A stretch of 64,000 bases of DNA from JAPOXR01 sp965116115. Lineage in GTDB: Bacteria; Pseudomonadota; Alphaproteobacteria; Rhodobacterales; Rhodobacteraceae. The notes below the pieces were generated by a model, which did no database searches, was not told the DNA's origin, and worked only from the letters and a program-made list of their open reading frames with translations. The translations under genes were made by a program, and so were the position numbers. How positions within the stretch are numbered: the stretch's first letter is position 1; each line of letters begins with the position of its first letter. Shown here piece after piece: positions 53,296 through 61,594 of the stretch. Location of the stretch: assembly GCA_965116115.1 (NCBI GenBank), contig OZ220486.1, positions 2,418,001-2,482,000 on the forward strand, read 5' to 3'.

Positions 53296-53901
53296 TCACG
53301 GGTACAGCCGACCCACTGTCCAGCCGGCGCCGGAACACGATCTTCGCCAGACAAACCTGTCATGGAGCCTGTGCTCGCCGTCGCGCCAGAATTCCACCTC
53401 AAGCGGCGTCAGACGGAAGCCGCCCCAGAATTCCGGGCGGCGGGGATCTGTTCCGTGCATCGATCTGGCTTCGGCCAGGCGCGACTCGAGAACCTGCCTG
53501 CTGGAGAGCGCAGAGGACTGAACAGAAGCCCATGCTCCGAGGCGGCTACCAGGTGACCGGGAAGCAAAATAGTCATCCGCGATCTTGCCGGACTCCCGCT
53601 CGACCGAACCGCGGACCCTGATCTGCCGCCGCAGCGATTTCCAGTGCATGACCAGCGCGGCTTGGCCGGCGGAGTCGAGTTCGCGCGCCTTCGCGCTCTT
53701 GTAGTTGGTGAAAAACAGAAGACCGCCGTCTTCGATCGTTTTGACCAGAACCATCCGCACATTCGGGAGTCCGGCGCTGTTAACGGTGGCGAGCGCGGCC
53801 GCTTCGGGATCATTAAGCTCCGTGTGCCGCGCCTCGTCCATCCAGCGGCGGATGATTGAGATTGGATCGTCACCGGCAAAGATTCCCGTTCGGTCCGTCA
53901 T
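53296..53901 (-). CDS. pdxH: Pyridoxamine 5'-phosphate oxidase
   Basis: This 201-residue FMN enzyme makes pyridoxal 5'-phosphate. Family blocks: ALATVNSAGLPNVRMVLVKT and FFTNYKSAKARELDSAGQAA for FMN binding, RQIRVRGSVER, then SSALSSRQVLESRLAEA, EFWGGFRLTPLEVEFWRDGE and the C-terminal LHDRFVWRR. ATG 53901 follows GAGGACAG; a GTG five codons upstream is possible. The gene is divergent from fabI, 92 bp apart. It marks the return to core genes after the second island. Confidence 0.94.
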   Translation of the reverse strand: MTDRTGIFAGDDPISIIRRWMDEARHTELNDPEAAALATVNSAGLPNVRMVLVKTIEDGGLLFFTNYKSAKARELDSAGQAALVMHWKSLRRQIRVRGSVERESGKIADDYFASRSPGSRLGAWASVQSSALSSRQVLESRLAEARSMHGTDPRRPEFWGGFRLTPLEVEFWRDGEHRLHDRFVWRRSCSGAGWTVGRLYP

Positions 53902-53993
53902 CACCGCTGTCCTCACTTTTTCTGCCGGATCAGTACTATTGAAGCCAAAAATCGATTCAAATACATTGGCCGGGATTTAACTGCGCGAGGTGC

Positions 53994-54818
53994 ATGTCCG
54001 TGTCAACTGGGTTAATGGACGGCAAACGCGGCCTGATCATGGGCGTTGCCAACGGAAAATCAATTGCTTGGGGAATCGCCCGGGCCTGCGCGGATCACGG
54101 CGCGGAACTCGCGTTTTCTTTTCAGGGCGAACCGTTCCGCAAAAGGATCGAGCCGCTTGCGGCATCAGTCGGCAGCAGCCTTTGCTGCGAGTGCGATGTC
54201 AGTTCCGCCGAATCGCTCAAAAACCTGTTTGATGTCCTCGAAGACCGCTGGGGCAGTCTTGATTTCGTCGTGCACGCGATCGGTTTCTCGGACAAACGGG
54301 AACTGCGCGGGCGGTATGTGGACACTTCGGCCGAAAATTTCCGGAGGACGCTGGACATTTCTGCTTATTCCTTCACCGCGGTGGCTCAGAAAGCTGAAAA
54401 GCTCATGCCCGCGGGCGGATCGCTGCTGACCCTGACCTACTACGGCGCCGAAAAAGTGATGCCCCACTATAATGTGATGGGAGTCGCCAAGGCGGCGCTG
54501 GAAACGTCAGTCAGGTATCTGGCTGCCGACCTCGGGCCGCAGAATATACGTGTCAACGCGATTTCGGCCGGAACGATAAAAACGCTGGCAGCATCCGGAA
54601 TCGGAGACTTCCGGTACATCTTGAAATGGAATGAACTGAATTCTCCGCTGCGCCGCAATGTCCGGCAATCCGAAATCGGAAACTCGGCACTGTATCTGCT
54701 TTCGGATCTGGGAGCCGGCGTGACCGGAGAGATTCTCCATGTCGATGCGGGCTATCATGTGGTCGGAATGAAGCGCGCTGACGCTCCTGACATCGATGTC
54801 GTGACTGAGAGGAAGTGA
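53994..54818 (+). CDS. fabI: Enoyl-[acyl-carrier-protein] reductase (NADH) FabI
   Basis: This 274-residue short-chain dehydrogenase reduces enoyl-ACP in fatty acid synthesis. The cofactor site is LIMGVANGKSIAWGIARA near the N-terminus. The catalytic Tyr/Lys pair is in HYNVMGVAKAALE (Tyr-x6-Lys), with the second Tyr in LTYYGAEK. The substrate loop GTIKTLAASGIGDFRYIL is typical of FabI and contains triclosan-contact residues. Length is normal. gpt follows after 3 bp, so the genes are co-transcribed. Confidence 0.96.
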   Translation: MSVSTGLMDGKRGLIMGVANGKSIAWGIARACADHGAELAFSFQGEPFRKRIEPLAASVGSSLCCECDVSSAESLKNLFDVLEDRWGSLDFVVHAIGFSDKRELRGRYVDTSAENFRRTLDISAYSFTAVAQKAEKLMPAGGSLLTLTYYGAEKVMPHYNVMGVAKAALETSVRYLAADLGPQNIRVNAISAGTIKTLAASGIGDFRYILKWNELNSPLRRNVRQSEIGNSALYLLSDLGAGVTGEILHVDAGYHVVGMKRADAPDIDVVTERK

Positions 54819-54821
54819 GGC

Positions 54822-55313
54822 ATGGCCCAACGGACTCAAGACAAAAGTTTTGTCGTCAGCTGGGACCAGCTGCACCGCGATGCCCGGGCGCTTGCCTGGA
54901 GACTTGAAGGCATGCAGCAATCTGACAAGGTCTGGGACCGGATTGTCGCCGTCACGCGCGGCGGAATGGCTCCGGCGATGATTGTGGCAAGAGAGCTTGA
55001 CATCCGGATCGTTGATTCGATTTCTATCCGCTCTTACGATTACAAAACCCGGTCCGCGCCTGAAGTCATCAAGAGGCAAAGTCTGGAAGATTCGACAAGC
55101 GCGCTGGTCATTGATGATCTCGTCGATACAGGACGGACGCTTGAGTTGGTGCGCAGCCTGTTTCCTACAGCGCATTTCGCCACAGTTTATGCCAAACCCA
55201 AGGGGCGGCCCTTTGTCGATACATTCATCACTGAGGTCAGCCAAGACACTTGGATCTACTTTCCGTGGGACACCGCGCTTCAGTATATCGGCCCGGTCCG
55301 CGCCGAATCTTGA
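54822..55313 (+). CDS. gpt: Xanthine(-guanine) phosphoribosyltransferase
   Basis: This 163-residue purine salvage enzyme attaches guanine, xanthine or hypoxanthine to PRPP. The PRPP-binding motif is ALVIDDLVDTGRTLELV (about residues 90-106). The N-terminal block RIVAVTRGGMAPAMIVAREL and the C-terminal DTWIYFPWD fit the E. coli Gpt type. It starts 3 bp after fabI with AGAGGAAG as ribosome binding site and precedes purB by 70 bp, so purine salvage and synthesis genes sit together here. Confidence 0.92.
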   Translation: MAQRTQDKSFVVSWDQLHRDARALAWRLEGMQQSDKVWDRIVAVTRGGMAPAMIVARELDIRIVDSISIRSYDYKTRSAPEVIKRQSLEDSTSALVIDDLVDTGRTLELVRSLFPTAHFATVYAKPKGRPFVDTFITEVSQDTWIYFPWDTALQYIGPVRAES

Positions 55314-55383
55314 TATCCGTACGGCATGAACCGGCGCCGCGTGATGCCTGAATGTCGGCCGTGACTGCTCAGGGGGCGGGATA

Positions 55384-56697
55384 TTGATCCCCAGATACCA
55401 GCGTCCGGAAATGGCGGAGATATGGTCTGACGCCAACCGCCTCCGGACGATGTTCAGGATTGAACTGCTCGCTTCCGAAGCGATGGCCGCTCAGAGGCTG
55501 ATCCCCGGCGAATGCCACGAGGCGCTCCGGAAAGTGCAACCGCATCAGATCAATCCCGAGCGCGTGGCTGAACTCGAACGTTCGACCCGTCATGAAACCG
55601 TCGCGTTCCTGACCCATGTTGAAGAGCTCGCGGGGCCAGAAAACGCTCGTTTTCTGCATTTCGGCATGACATCTTCAGATGTTCTCGACACATGTTTCAG
55701 CCTGCAGCTGAAATCCGCTTCAGATTTGCTCATCGCCGGACTTGACCGTATGTGCGACGCATTAAAACGCCGCGCATTAGAACACAGACTGACCCTCTGC
55801 CCTGGACGCACCCACGGCGTGCACGCGGAGCCGACCACTTTCGGCCTCAAACTGGCCTCGGCCTATGCGGAAATGCGCAGAAACCGGGAGCGGATGACTA
55901 CTGCCCGGCGCGAAATTTCTTTCGGAGCGGTATCCGGACCGGTCGGCACATTTTCCGGAGCCGGTCCGGAAATCGAAGCGCATGTCTGCGCCCGCCTCGG
56001 GCTGTCGCCTGAACCTGTTTCCACACAGGTGATACCCCGTGACCGCCATGCCGCCTATTTCTCGGTGCTTGGTTTGACCGCCTCGTCGCTGGAGAGGATC
56101 GCGACAGAGATCCGCAGCTTGCAGCGGACGGAAATACTTGAAATCGAAGAGTCTTTTTCCGCCGAGCAAAAGGGTTCGTCGGCTATGCCGCATAAACGGA
56201 ACCCTATCCTGGCGGAAAATGTCACAGGACTTGCCAGATGGATTCGCGCTCAGGCGCCGGCTGCTTTAGAGAATGTCCCCCTCTGGCACGAACGCGATAT
56301 GTCGCACTCCTCCGTCGAGCGGATCATTGCCCCGGACATGACCCTGGCGCTGGATTTTTCCTTGAACCGCATGACTGGAATCATCGATCGAATGACAGTT
56401 CACGGGCAGCGGATGAGGCAGAATATGGAATTGACGCGGGGGGCGCATTGCTCCCACCGAGTGTTGTCCGCGCTTGTGGCTACGGGGGCCGGCAGGAGCC
56501 GTGCTCACGCGCTTGTGCAGAAGAACGCCGCGCGCGTTCATCAGGAAGGCATCACGTTTCTTAACGCCTTGAAATCAGATCCGGAAGTGACGGCTCTCCT
56601 GGCGGCTGACGAATTGCCGGAACTGTTTGATGACAGTCACTTCACCCAGCATGTCGACGCGATTTTTGACCGGGTCTTCAATCCGCCCTCAGCGTGA
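55384..56697 (+). CDS. purB: Adenylosuccinate lyase
   Basis: This 437-residue homotetramer of the fumarase/aspartase superfamily acts twice in purine synthesis, splitting SAICAR and adenylosuccinate to release fumarate. Signatures: IPRYQRPEMAEIWSDANRL at the N-terminus, HFGMTSSDVLDTCFSLQL, GRTHGVHAEPTTFGLKL with the catalytic His, and the flexible signature loop GSSAMPHKRNPILAEN with the active Ser. It starts with TTG 55384 preceded by AGGGGGCGGG. purC lies about 720 bp downstream beyond the convergent zeta-subunit gene. Confidence 0.96.
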   Translation: MIPRYQRPEMAEIWSDANRLRTMFRIELLASEAMAAQRLIPGECHEALRKVQPHQINPERVAELERSTRHETVAFLTHVEELAGPENARFLHFGMTSSDVLDTCFSLQLKSASDLLIAGLDRMCDALKRRALEHRLTLCPGRTHGVHAEPTTFGLKLASAYAEMRRNRERMTTARREISFGAVSGPVGTFSGAGPEIEAHVCARLGLSPEPVSTQVIPRDRHAAYFSVLGLTASSLERIATEIRSLQRTEILEIEESFSAEQKGSSAMPHKRNPILAENVTGLARWIRAQAPAALENVPLWHERDMSHSSVERIIAPDMTLALDFSLNRMTGIIDRMTVHGQRMRQNMELTRGAHCSHRVLSALVATGAGRSRAHALVQKNAARVHQEGITFLNALKSDPEVTALLAADELPELFDDSHFTQHVDAIFDRVFNPPSA

Positions 56698-56714
56698 GCC
56701 GGCTTCCGGCCTTG

Positions 56715-57029
56715 TCAGGATTCATCCAGAATCTGCTGGCGCGCCTCTTCAAGGGTATTTTCCATTTGCCTGCGGATTTCCGCCTCGTCCGCGGCGTCGC
56801 CCAGCTCAGACGCGACCTTGCGGAACACATCCTCCCTGCCCGGTTCTTCAAAATCCGCATTGATAACAGAGCGCACAAATTCGGCAGCTGCGTCGCCGGT
56901 CAAACCCAGCCGGTCCGCGGCCCATTGCCCGAGAAGTTTATTGGCGCGCGCGCCGACCTTGAACTGGAGCGCCTCGTCATGCGCATATCTGTTCTCAAAC
57001 GCGTCTCTGCGGTCATCGAATGTAGTCAT
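56715..57029 (-). CDS. F1-ATPase inhibitor zeta subunit (DUF1476)
   Basis: This 104-residue helical protein begins TTFDDRRDAFENRYAHDEAL and continues QFKVGARANKLLGQWAAD, the diagnostic DUF1476 sequence. In alphaproteobacteria this protein (zeta) inhibits the F1Fo-ATP synthase by entering the F1 rotor with its N-terminal segment. The C-terminal helices end ENTLEEARQQILDES. The frame is open to 57152, but ATG 57029 gives the standard start and length. It is often found beside purB/purC in this class, as here, on the opposite strand. Confidence 0.93.
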   Translation of the reverse strand: MTTFDDRRDAFENRYAHDEALQFKVGARANKLLGQWAADRLGLTGDAAAEFVRSVINADFEEPGREDVFRKVASELGDAADEAEIRRQMENTLEEARQQILDES

Positions 57030-57415
57030 TGTCAAGCGTCTCCATGGATCATCATGTGCGTGAACACGGAATTTTCCGTCCCGGACCGCGCATCTTCGGA
57101 CGGCGGCCGCTCTACGCAATGCTGATATGGGATTCGGCCGTCGGGAAAGCAATACCGGACAACTGAGCCGTTCTCAATCGCCGCCGTTTTCCGTGGAATG
57201 CGCCGTCAACTTTTTCATACCGGTCATTGGATCATCTGCTCGGTTTTCCTTTCGGCTGCCGGCAATAGTCAGGCATCCGACGACGATTCAATGAAACTCG
57301 GCAGTCGCGCTGAGACCGAATGCCCACGAAGCGGGAATCCTTGCCGGGATGATGGATTTCAGGTAATTCACACGCGCTGAGAATAGCAGAACCTTCACCG
57401 CATTGAAACGGAGCA
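57030..57415. other. Intergenic stretch between zeta-subunit gene and purC
   Basis: These 386 bp separate divergent genes. A 60-codon plus-strand frame (57198-57380) starts like a signal peptide (MRRQLFHTGHWIICSVFLSA) and then becomes hydrophilic, but it has no recognisable family or good ribosome binding site. I treat it as doubtful. Promoters for both flanking genes should lie here; none stands out. Confidence 0.4.
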
Positions 57416-58186
57416 ATGATGGCTCGCCGAAAATTGATTTACCGTGGAGACACCAAATCGCTCTACGAATCGAATTCATCCCACACCTATAGGATGCATT
57501 TCAGGGACGACAGCGAAGACAGCCGGGACAGCCGGGTTGAAACCTTTGAAGGCAAAGGAGTCCTGAACAACAGGATTTCAGAGCATATCATGTATCAATT
57601 GGGCAAAATGGGAGTCGCGACACATCTGGTCCGGCGCGAAAATATGAGAGAACAGTCTGTCATGGCAGCCGATGTTCTTCCGATTCGCATCAAGATACGG
57701 AACTGCGCAGGGCCGGACATCCGGAAAAGACTGGGACTGACAGGAGACGAAAGGCTCCCCCGTCCGCTGATCGAGTTCTATCTCAAGGACAAGTCTCTCG
57801 GTTACCCGCTGGTTACGGAAGACCATATCACTGCATTCGGCTGGGCCAGCCCGCTTGATCTTGACGACCTCTATCCGCTTGCCGGAAGAACCAACGATTT
57901 TCTGACCGGCATGATGGCCGGAGTCGGATACACTCTGGCGGAATTCACGATTGAAGTCGGGCGCCTCTTGGATGACGAATTCCCCAGCTTGGTCATTGTC
58001 GATGAACTCAGCCCCGATGTCTTTCACCTTTGGGATGAGAAAAGCGGCCAGCGCTACTGTTTCGGCAAACCGGCCGGTGACCGGGGAGGCCAGAGCAGCG
58101 TGTATGCGGAACTCGCGCGGAGACTCGGCATTCTTCCGGAAAGGCCCGTTCCAGCCGTCAGCGGCAAGATCAGCCAAGTCATTTGA
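57416..58186 (+). CDS. purC: SAICAR synthase
   Basis: This 256-residue enzyme (phosphoribosylaminoimidazole-succinocarboxamide synthase) joins aspartate to CAIR using ATP. The start RRKLIYRGDTKSLYESN contains the glycine-rich nucleotide loop. Further blocks are FEGKGVLNNRISEHIMYQLG, RRENMREQSVMAADVLPIRI, and ELSPDVFHLWDEKSGQR near the end, with acidic metal ligands. ATG 57416 and 57419 are adjacent; the first has GGAG a few bases before it. The alphaproteobacterial form of this length is normal. Confidence 0.94.
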   Translation: MMARRKLIYRGDTKSLYESNSSHTYRMHFRDDSEDSRDSRVETFEGKGVLNNRISEHIMYQLGKMGVATHLVRRENMREQSVMAADVLPIRIKIRNCAGPDIRKRLGLTGDERLPRPLIEFYLKDKSLGYPLVTEDHITAFGWASPLDLDDLYPLAGRTNDFLTGMMAGVGYTLAEFTIEVGRLLDDEFPSLVIVDELSPDVFHLWDEKSGQRYCFGKPAGDRGGQSSVYAELARRLGILPERPVPAVSGKISQVI

Positions 58187-58284
58187 CATTCCGGCAAATC
58201 TGACCGGGACTTTCACCGCTCTCGCGGCCTAATGCCTCTGCTCCGGCGGTTATGACCGCCGTCCGTTTTCCGGCCTGCGCTGAA

Positions 58285-58455
58285 TCTAGAGAGTCCCGGG
58301 AATTCCTCAACGGCAGGCGGTTCGGCAGGTTTCCGCAGCCGGCGATGTCAGCAGAACTAAGTCCCAGCCGCTGCCGGGACGGCCGCCGCAGAGCAATGCA
58401 CCGGGATCCCGTCGGCCACAGATGCGCCGCGGCGGTCTCCAAAGGCGCAGCCTTC
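58285..58455 (-). pseudogene. Decayed partial copy of the neighbouring nucleotidyltransferase gene
   Basis: Two minus-strand frames show remnants of an MNT domain. One reads ALLCGGRPGSGWDLVLLTSP, matching ALLYGSRARGDCRPGSDWDV of the intact gene upstream at 58495-59592. The other reads NLPNRLPLRNSRD, matching DMPDRLPLRDFAS. The copy is frameshifted, has lost the GS.RGD residues and one catalytic Asp, and ends in stops. It lies on the same strand as the intact gene, about 40-200 bp after it. Confidence 0.7.
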
Positions 58456-58494
58456 TTTGATCCGAACCGTTGCCGCCGCCTCCTGTTCTGCCGG

Positions 58495-59592
58495 TCAAAA
58501 GGGCGACGGACCCTCGTCCTCCGGCTCCTGCTTCGGCGGTTCCGGGAACGCCGCCGGCCGCACCGCCCGCATGCGCTCAATGAAAAAGCCCCAGTGCCGG
58601 CGCACCTCACCCGCCTTCATGTCCATCTCCCTGACCGCCGCCGGCCATTCTGACGACTCGCCGCTCAAGGCATCCCCCCGATCAGGCAACGTCCGGAACG
58701 GAACTGTCTGGGAACGGTTTTTCTGCAATGCTGTCTTTGCCAGGTTTCCCGCTAGTTCGGCGAGGCGAGCGCCGCCGCCTGCCAGTGCCGCTTCCAGCTC
58801 GTCGGCCCAGAGATCAAGCACGGCACCGATCCGCCGCACCGCCTGGATTCCGTCGTCCGCGTTGACATTTCCATGATAAATAGCGACATGAAGCGCCTTG
58901 GTCTCGCCGTTAAGCTGGCGCAGTCTCTCCGCCGAGGCGGCTGCTTCGACGTCGCCTGGGCGTTCCGCCAGCAACTGGTCGGCCAGCGCCGAAACGTCGT
59001 GCACCTTCCTAGGCGTGACGCCATTGCGCATGAGCGTCGCCTTTGCCAGCCGCTCAGCGGCATCCGCGCTATCTGTCATGAAACGCACATACTCATTAAA
59101 TGCTGCCCTAAGGCCGGTCAATTCCCGTGCTTCGGCATAGCGATCCGCTGCCGCCGCCGCCTTGCCGAGGGCGTCGTCCATATGCCTTTCCCACTCTTCA
59201 ACATCCATACCGTTCTTCTTGTCCATTTCCGGCCGCGTCCAGTGTCCCGCCAGCAGTACGCCGTCGCGGGCGACGCTGCGGTCGAAACTGCCGGTCAACG
59301 CAGCCCGCCGCCGCATCCTTTCCGCGTCGTAGACGCAGACATTGACCTCTACACCCCGTTCAGAGGCGAAATCCCGCAGCGGCAGGCGGTCCGGCATGTC
59401 ACAATAACCGGCGCCGTCCGTCAGCAGCATCACGTCCCAGTCGCTGCCAGGGCGGCAGTCGCCGCGCGCCCGACTGCCGTAGAGCAATGCCGCCCGCGCC
59501 GACGGCCACTGTTCAAGGCTCCGCTCGCAGGCGCGCCGCAGCGCCTCCAACGCCGGCGCCTCGTCGTTACGGACCACTGCGGCTGCCCTCAC
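58495..59592 (-). CDS. MNT nucleotidyltransferase-HEPN fusion protein
   Basis: This 365-residue fusion has an N-terminal minimal nucleotidyltransferase domain: ALLYGSRARGDCRPGSDWDV near residues 35-55 carries the GS and the two metal Asp residues, and VEVNVCVYDAE the third acidic position. A HEPN-type helical domain (about residues 130-260) follows, including LTGLRAAFNEYVRFMTDSAD and a late TPRKVHDVSALADQ. The tail is proline and glutamate rich. In many genomes MNT and HEPN are separate genes forming toxin-antitoxin pairs in which MNT adds AMP to the HEPN RNase; a fusion is less common. GTG 59592 overlaps a small ORF upstream by 4 nt. Confidence 0.82.
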   Translation of the reverse strand: MRAAAVVRNDEAPALEALRRACERSLEQWPSARAALLYGSRARGDCRPGSDWDVMLLTDGAGYCDMPDRLPLRDFASERGVEVNVCVYDAERMRRRAALTGSFDRSVARDGVLLAGHWTRPEMDKKNGMDVEEWERHMDDALGKAAAAADRYAEARELTGLRAAFNEYVRFMTDSADAAERLAKATLMRNGVTPRKVHDVSALADQLLAERPGDVEAAASAERLRQLNGETKALHVAIYHGNVNADDGIQAVRRIGAVLDLWADELEAALAGGGARLAELAGNLAKTALQKNRSQTVPFRTLPDRGDALSGESSEWPAAVREMDMKAGEVRRHWGFFIERMRAVRPAAFPEPPKQEPEDEGPSPF

Positions 59593-59810
59593 CCGGCTTC
59601 AGGCTCTGGCCTGGCCGGCAGAGGCAGTCGCGGATGCATAATCTGTGCCATTTGCGCCGGTTCCTTCCAGTCAGAAATCCAGCATAATGCCATCCAGCTG
59701 CGGCGCCCGGGCAGGGTCTGGCGGCATTCCACTATTCGCCCGCATTCCCGTTGCCCGCCATCCTCTTCCGGATATCCGACACTGCATGGGGCCCATGCCT
59801 TGCCCTTCAA
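59589..59810 (-). CDS. Small unrecognised ORF upstream of MNT-HEPN gene
   Basis: This 73-codon frame ends in a GTGA overlap with the GTG start of the MNT-HEPN gene, an arrangement that usually means coupled translation. Its second half reads ALCWISDWKEPAQMAQIMHP and RLPLPARPEPEAG; the first half looks random. No known antitoxin or toxin family is recognised. It may be a short real gene or a chance frame leading into the start. Confidence 0.35.
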   Translation of the reverse strand: MKGKAWAPCSVGYPEEDGGQRECGRIVECRQTLPGRRSWMALCWISDWKEPAQMAQIMHPRLPLPARPEPEAG

Positions 59811-60123
59811 GGGACGGATATGGCACAGAAACCGGAAAAATCAAACTGATATTACTGTGAAAACAGCTAGCGGCCGCAGGATTGTTAACCGTGTGAACGA
59901 GCACTTAAATTTCAAGGATTCACCCGCGGTTTCGGTTTGATGGTCAATGTTGTCCGTCGGACAAGGCTCCCGTTGAGCGGACATTATCTGTATCTGTGCC
60001 CGCTTCAGTCAAGGGCGCGGCGCTTCGCCCGCCGGAGAACGGAGCCGAAGCCTCCATTTGCTGCTAAGCCTTTATCCCCTGCTCAAACAACATCCGAAAC
60101 GGACTTCTCCGCCCGCGCGGAGC
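59811..60123. other. Intergenic stretch between MNT-HEPN and DUF1638 genes
   Basis: These 313 bp contain no frame with recognisable motifs. A promoter for the minus-strand MNT-HEPN unit is expected near the left end. Confidence 0.4.
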
Positions 60124-60747
60124 TCACTCCTTGGCGGGAATTTTCAGGCTGCCCAGTTCCGCACTCAAATCTCCGTATCCGGTAAACCGCCGCACATAGC
60201 TCAAACCCAGTTTCGCAGCGCAGTTCTCCGCAAGGTTACTGAGTTCACTGTCCTCGGTCTGCGCCAGATAAACCAGTTGTTCATAATTTCCGAAATACAT
60301 GTCCCTCAACTCTGGATTCCGGTTCAGCCCCAAAGGTTTCCAGACAAAAGAATCGAACTGACGCACCAGAAAATCTGTCAGATAAAATGACGTCATCTCT
60401 TCGCCGCCCCGGGCCGAGAACCGGTCATTTCCATCAAAAAAAGAATAACAATGGGGCCCCGCGAGCATCTCCACGCCAAGCTCATCGCATGTTTTCCGCA
60501 GCAGCCCCCCTGTGCCGCAGTCGGCATAGACCACGAAGACCGAGGCGAACCGGTCGCGATGTCTGCGCACGGCACCCCTGACCGCATCTGGAATCCTGGC
60601 CGGCGTCAGGTGAAGCTGAGCGGGCAAACAGGTCAGTTCCATATGCTCCCAGCCGTTGACGCGCATCAGATGCAAAATCTCCCGCGCCAACGCACCGCAG
60701 GCAATCAACAAGACCCGGCCGCGGGCTTCTTGTGAATCGGCAGTCAT
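60124..60747 (-). CDS. DUF1638 domain protein
   Basis: This 207-residue soluble protein starts MTADSQEARGRVLLIACGAL. DUF1638 blocks are ACGALAREIL, LHLTPARIPDAVR, FVVYADCGTGGLL (conserved Cys-Gly), AGPHCYSFFDGNDRF and FYLTDFLVRQFD. DUF1638 genes cluster with corrinoid methyltransferases of the MttB/MtgB type in alphaproteobacteria and methanogens; the biochemical role is unknown. The frame continues to 60882, but ATG 60747 is just after the corrinoid gene and gives the normal start. It is last in the operon. Confidence 0.88.
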   Translation of the reverse strand: MTADSQEARGRVLLIACGALAREILHLMRVNGWEHMELTCLPAQLHLTPARIPDAVRGAVRRHRDRFASVFVVYADCGTGGLLRKTCDELGVEMLAGPHCYSFFDGNDRFSARGGEEMTSFYLTDFLVRQFDSFVWKPLGLNRNPELRDMYFGNYEQLVYLAQTEDSELSNLAENCAAKLGLSYVRRFTGYGDLSAELGSLKIPAKE

Positions 60748-60793
60748 CACCGGCCCGCTCCGCAGTCCCGCAAAGGCCGCGGACAGCTGCCGT

Positions 60794-61504
60794 TTATCCA
60801 CCGCCCGCGAGAACGTTATGTTTGCGGGCCATGAAATCCTTGGCGGTTTCAACAGCGACAGCAGCATCACGGCAGTAGGCATCCGCGCCGATCGCCTCGC
60901 TGAACTCTTCGTTCAGCGGCGCGCCGCCGACCAGCACCACATAGTCGTCACGCCATCCCAGCTCCACCAAGCGGTCAATGACAACCTTCATATAGGGCAT
61001 GGTTGTGGTCAGCAAAGCGGACATGCCCAGAATATCGGGCTTTTCCAATTCGATCGCGCCGATGTAGTTTTCCACGGGATTGTTGATTCCAAGATCCACC
61101 ACTTCAAACCCGGCCCCTTCCAGCATCATTGACACGAGGTTCTTGCCGATGTCGTGAATGTCGCCCTTAACCGTGCCGATCACTATTTTTCCCATCCGCG
61201 GCGCACCGGTTTCGGCAAGCAACGGCTTCAAGATCGCCATTCCTGATTTCATGGCGTTCGCCGCTAGCAAAACTTCGGGGACAAACAGAATTCCGTCCCG
61301 GAAATCAATGCCGACAATGCGCATGCCCTCGACCAGAGCTTTGGTCAGGATATCATAGGGCATCCAGCCGCGTTCAAGCAGGATATGGACACCCTCCTCG
61401 ATTTCTTCCTTCAAACCGTCATAGAGGTCGTCGTGCATCTGCGGAACTAACTCGTCGTCCGGCAGTTCCGACAAGACAATGTCGTCTTCGTGATCTTCCG
61501 ACAT
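60794..61504 (-). CDS. Corrinoid (B12-binding) methyl-carrier protein
   Basis: This 236-residue protein carries methylcobamide between methyltransferases. The N-terminal helical cap contains GVHILLERGWMPYDILTKAL and FVPEVLLAANAMKSGM. The Rossmann-like B12-binding domain has the base-off motif GDIHDIGKNLVSMMLEGAGF (Asp-x-His-x2-Gly; His ligates cobalt), then MSALLTTTMPYMK and VVLVGGAPLNEEF. It matches the MtbC/MtgC/MetH-like group. It follows the methyltransferase gene by 90 bp and precedes DUF1638. The MttB homologue at 7994-9544 is the likely methyl donor partner. Confidence 0.93.
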   Translation of the reverse strand: MSEDHEDDIVLSELPDDELVPQMHDDLYDGLKEEIEEGVHILLERGWMPYDILTKALVEGMRIVGIDFRDGILFVPEVLLAANAMKSGMAILKPLLAETGAPRMGKIVIGTVKGDIHDIGKNLVSMMLEGAGFEVVDLGINNPVENYIGAIELEKPDILGMSALLTTTMPYMKVVIDRLVELGWRDDYVVLVGGAPLNEEFSEAIGADAYCRDAAVAVETAKDFMARKHNVLAGGG

Positions 61505-61594
61505 GGCGCGCTCCAGCGATTGTTCTTTCCGACAATGCCGCGCTTTCATTCAAAACGCGCTGTCTTGCAACTGAAATTGCATTTTCCGAAGACT

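Noticed and set aside
57198..57380. A 60-codon frame with a signal-peptide-like start.
   Set aside because: It lacks a ribosome binding site and any family, and the rest of the translation looks random.
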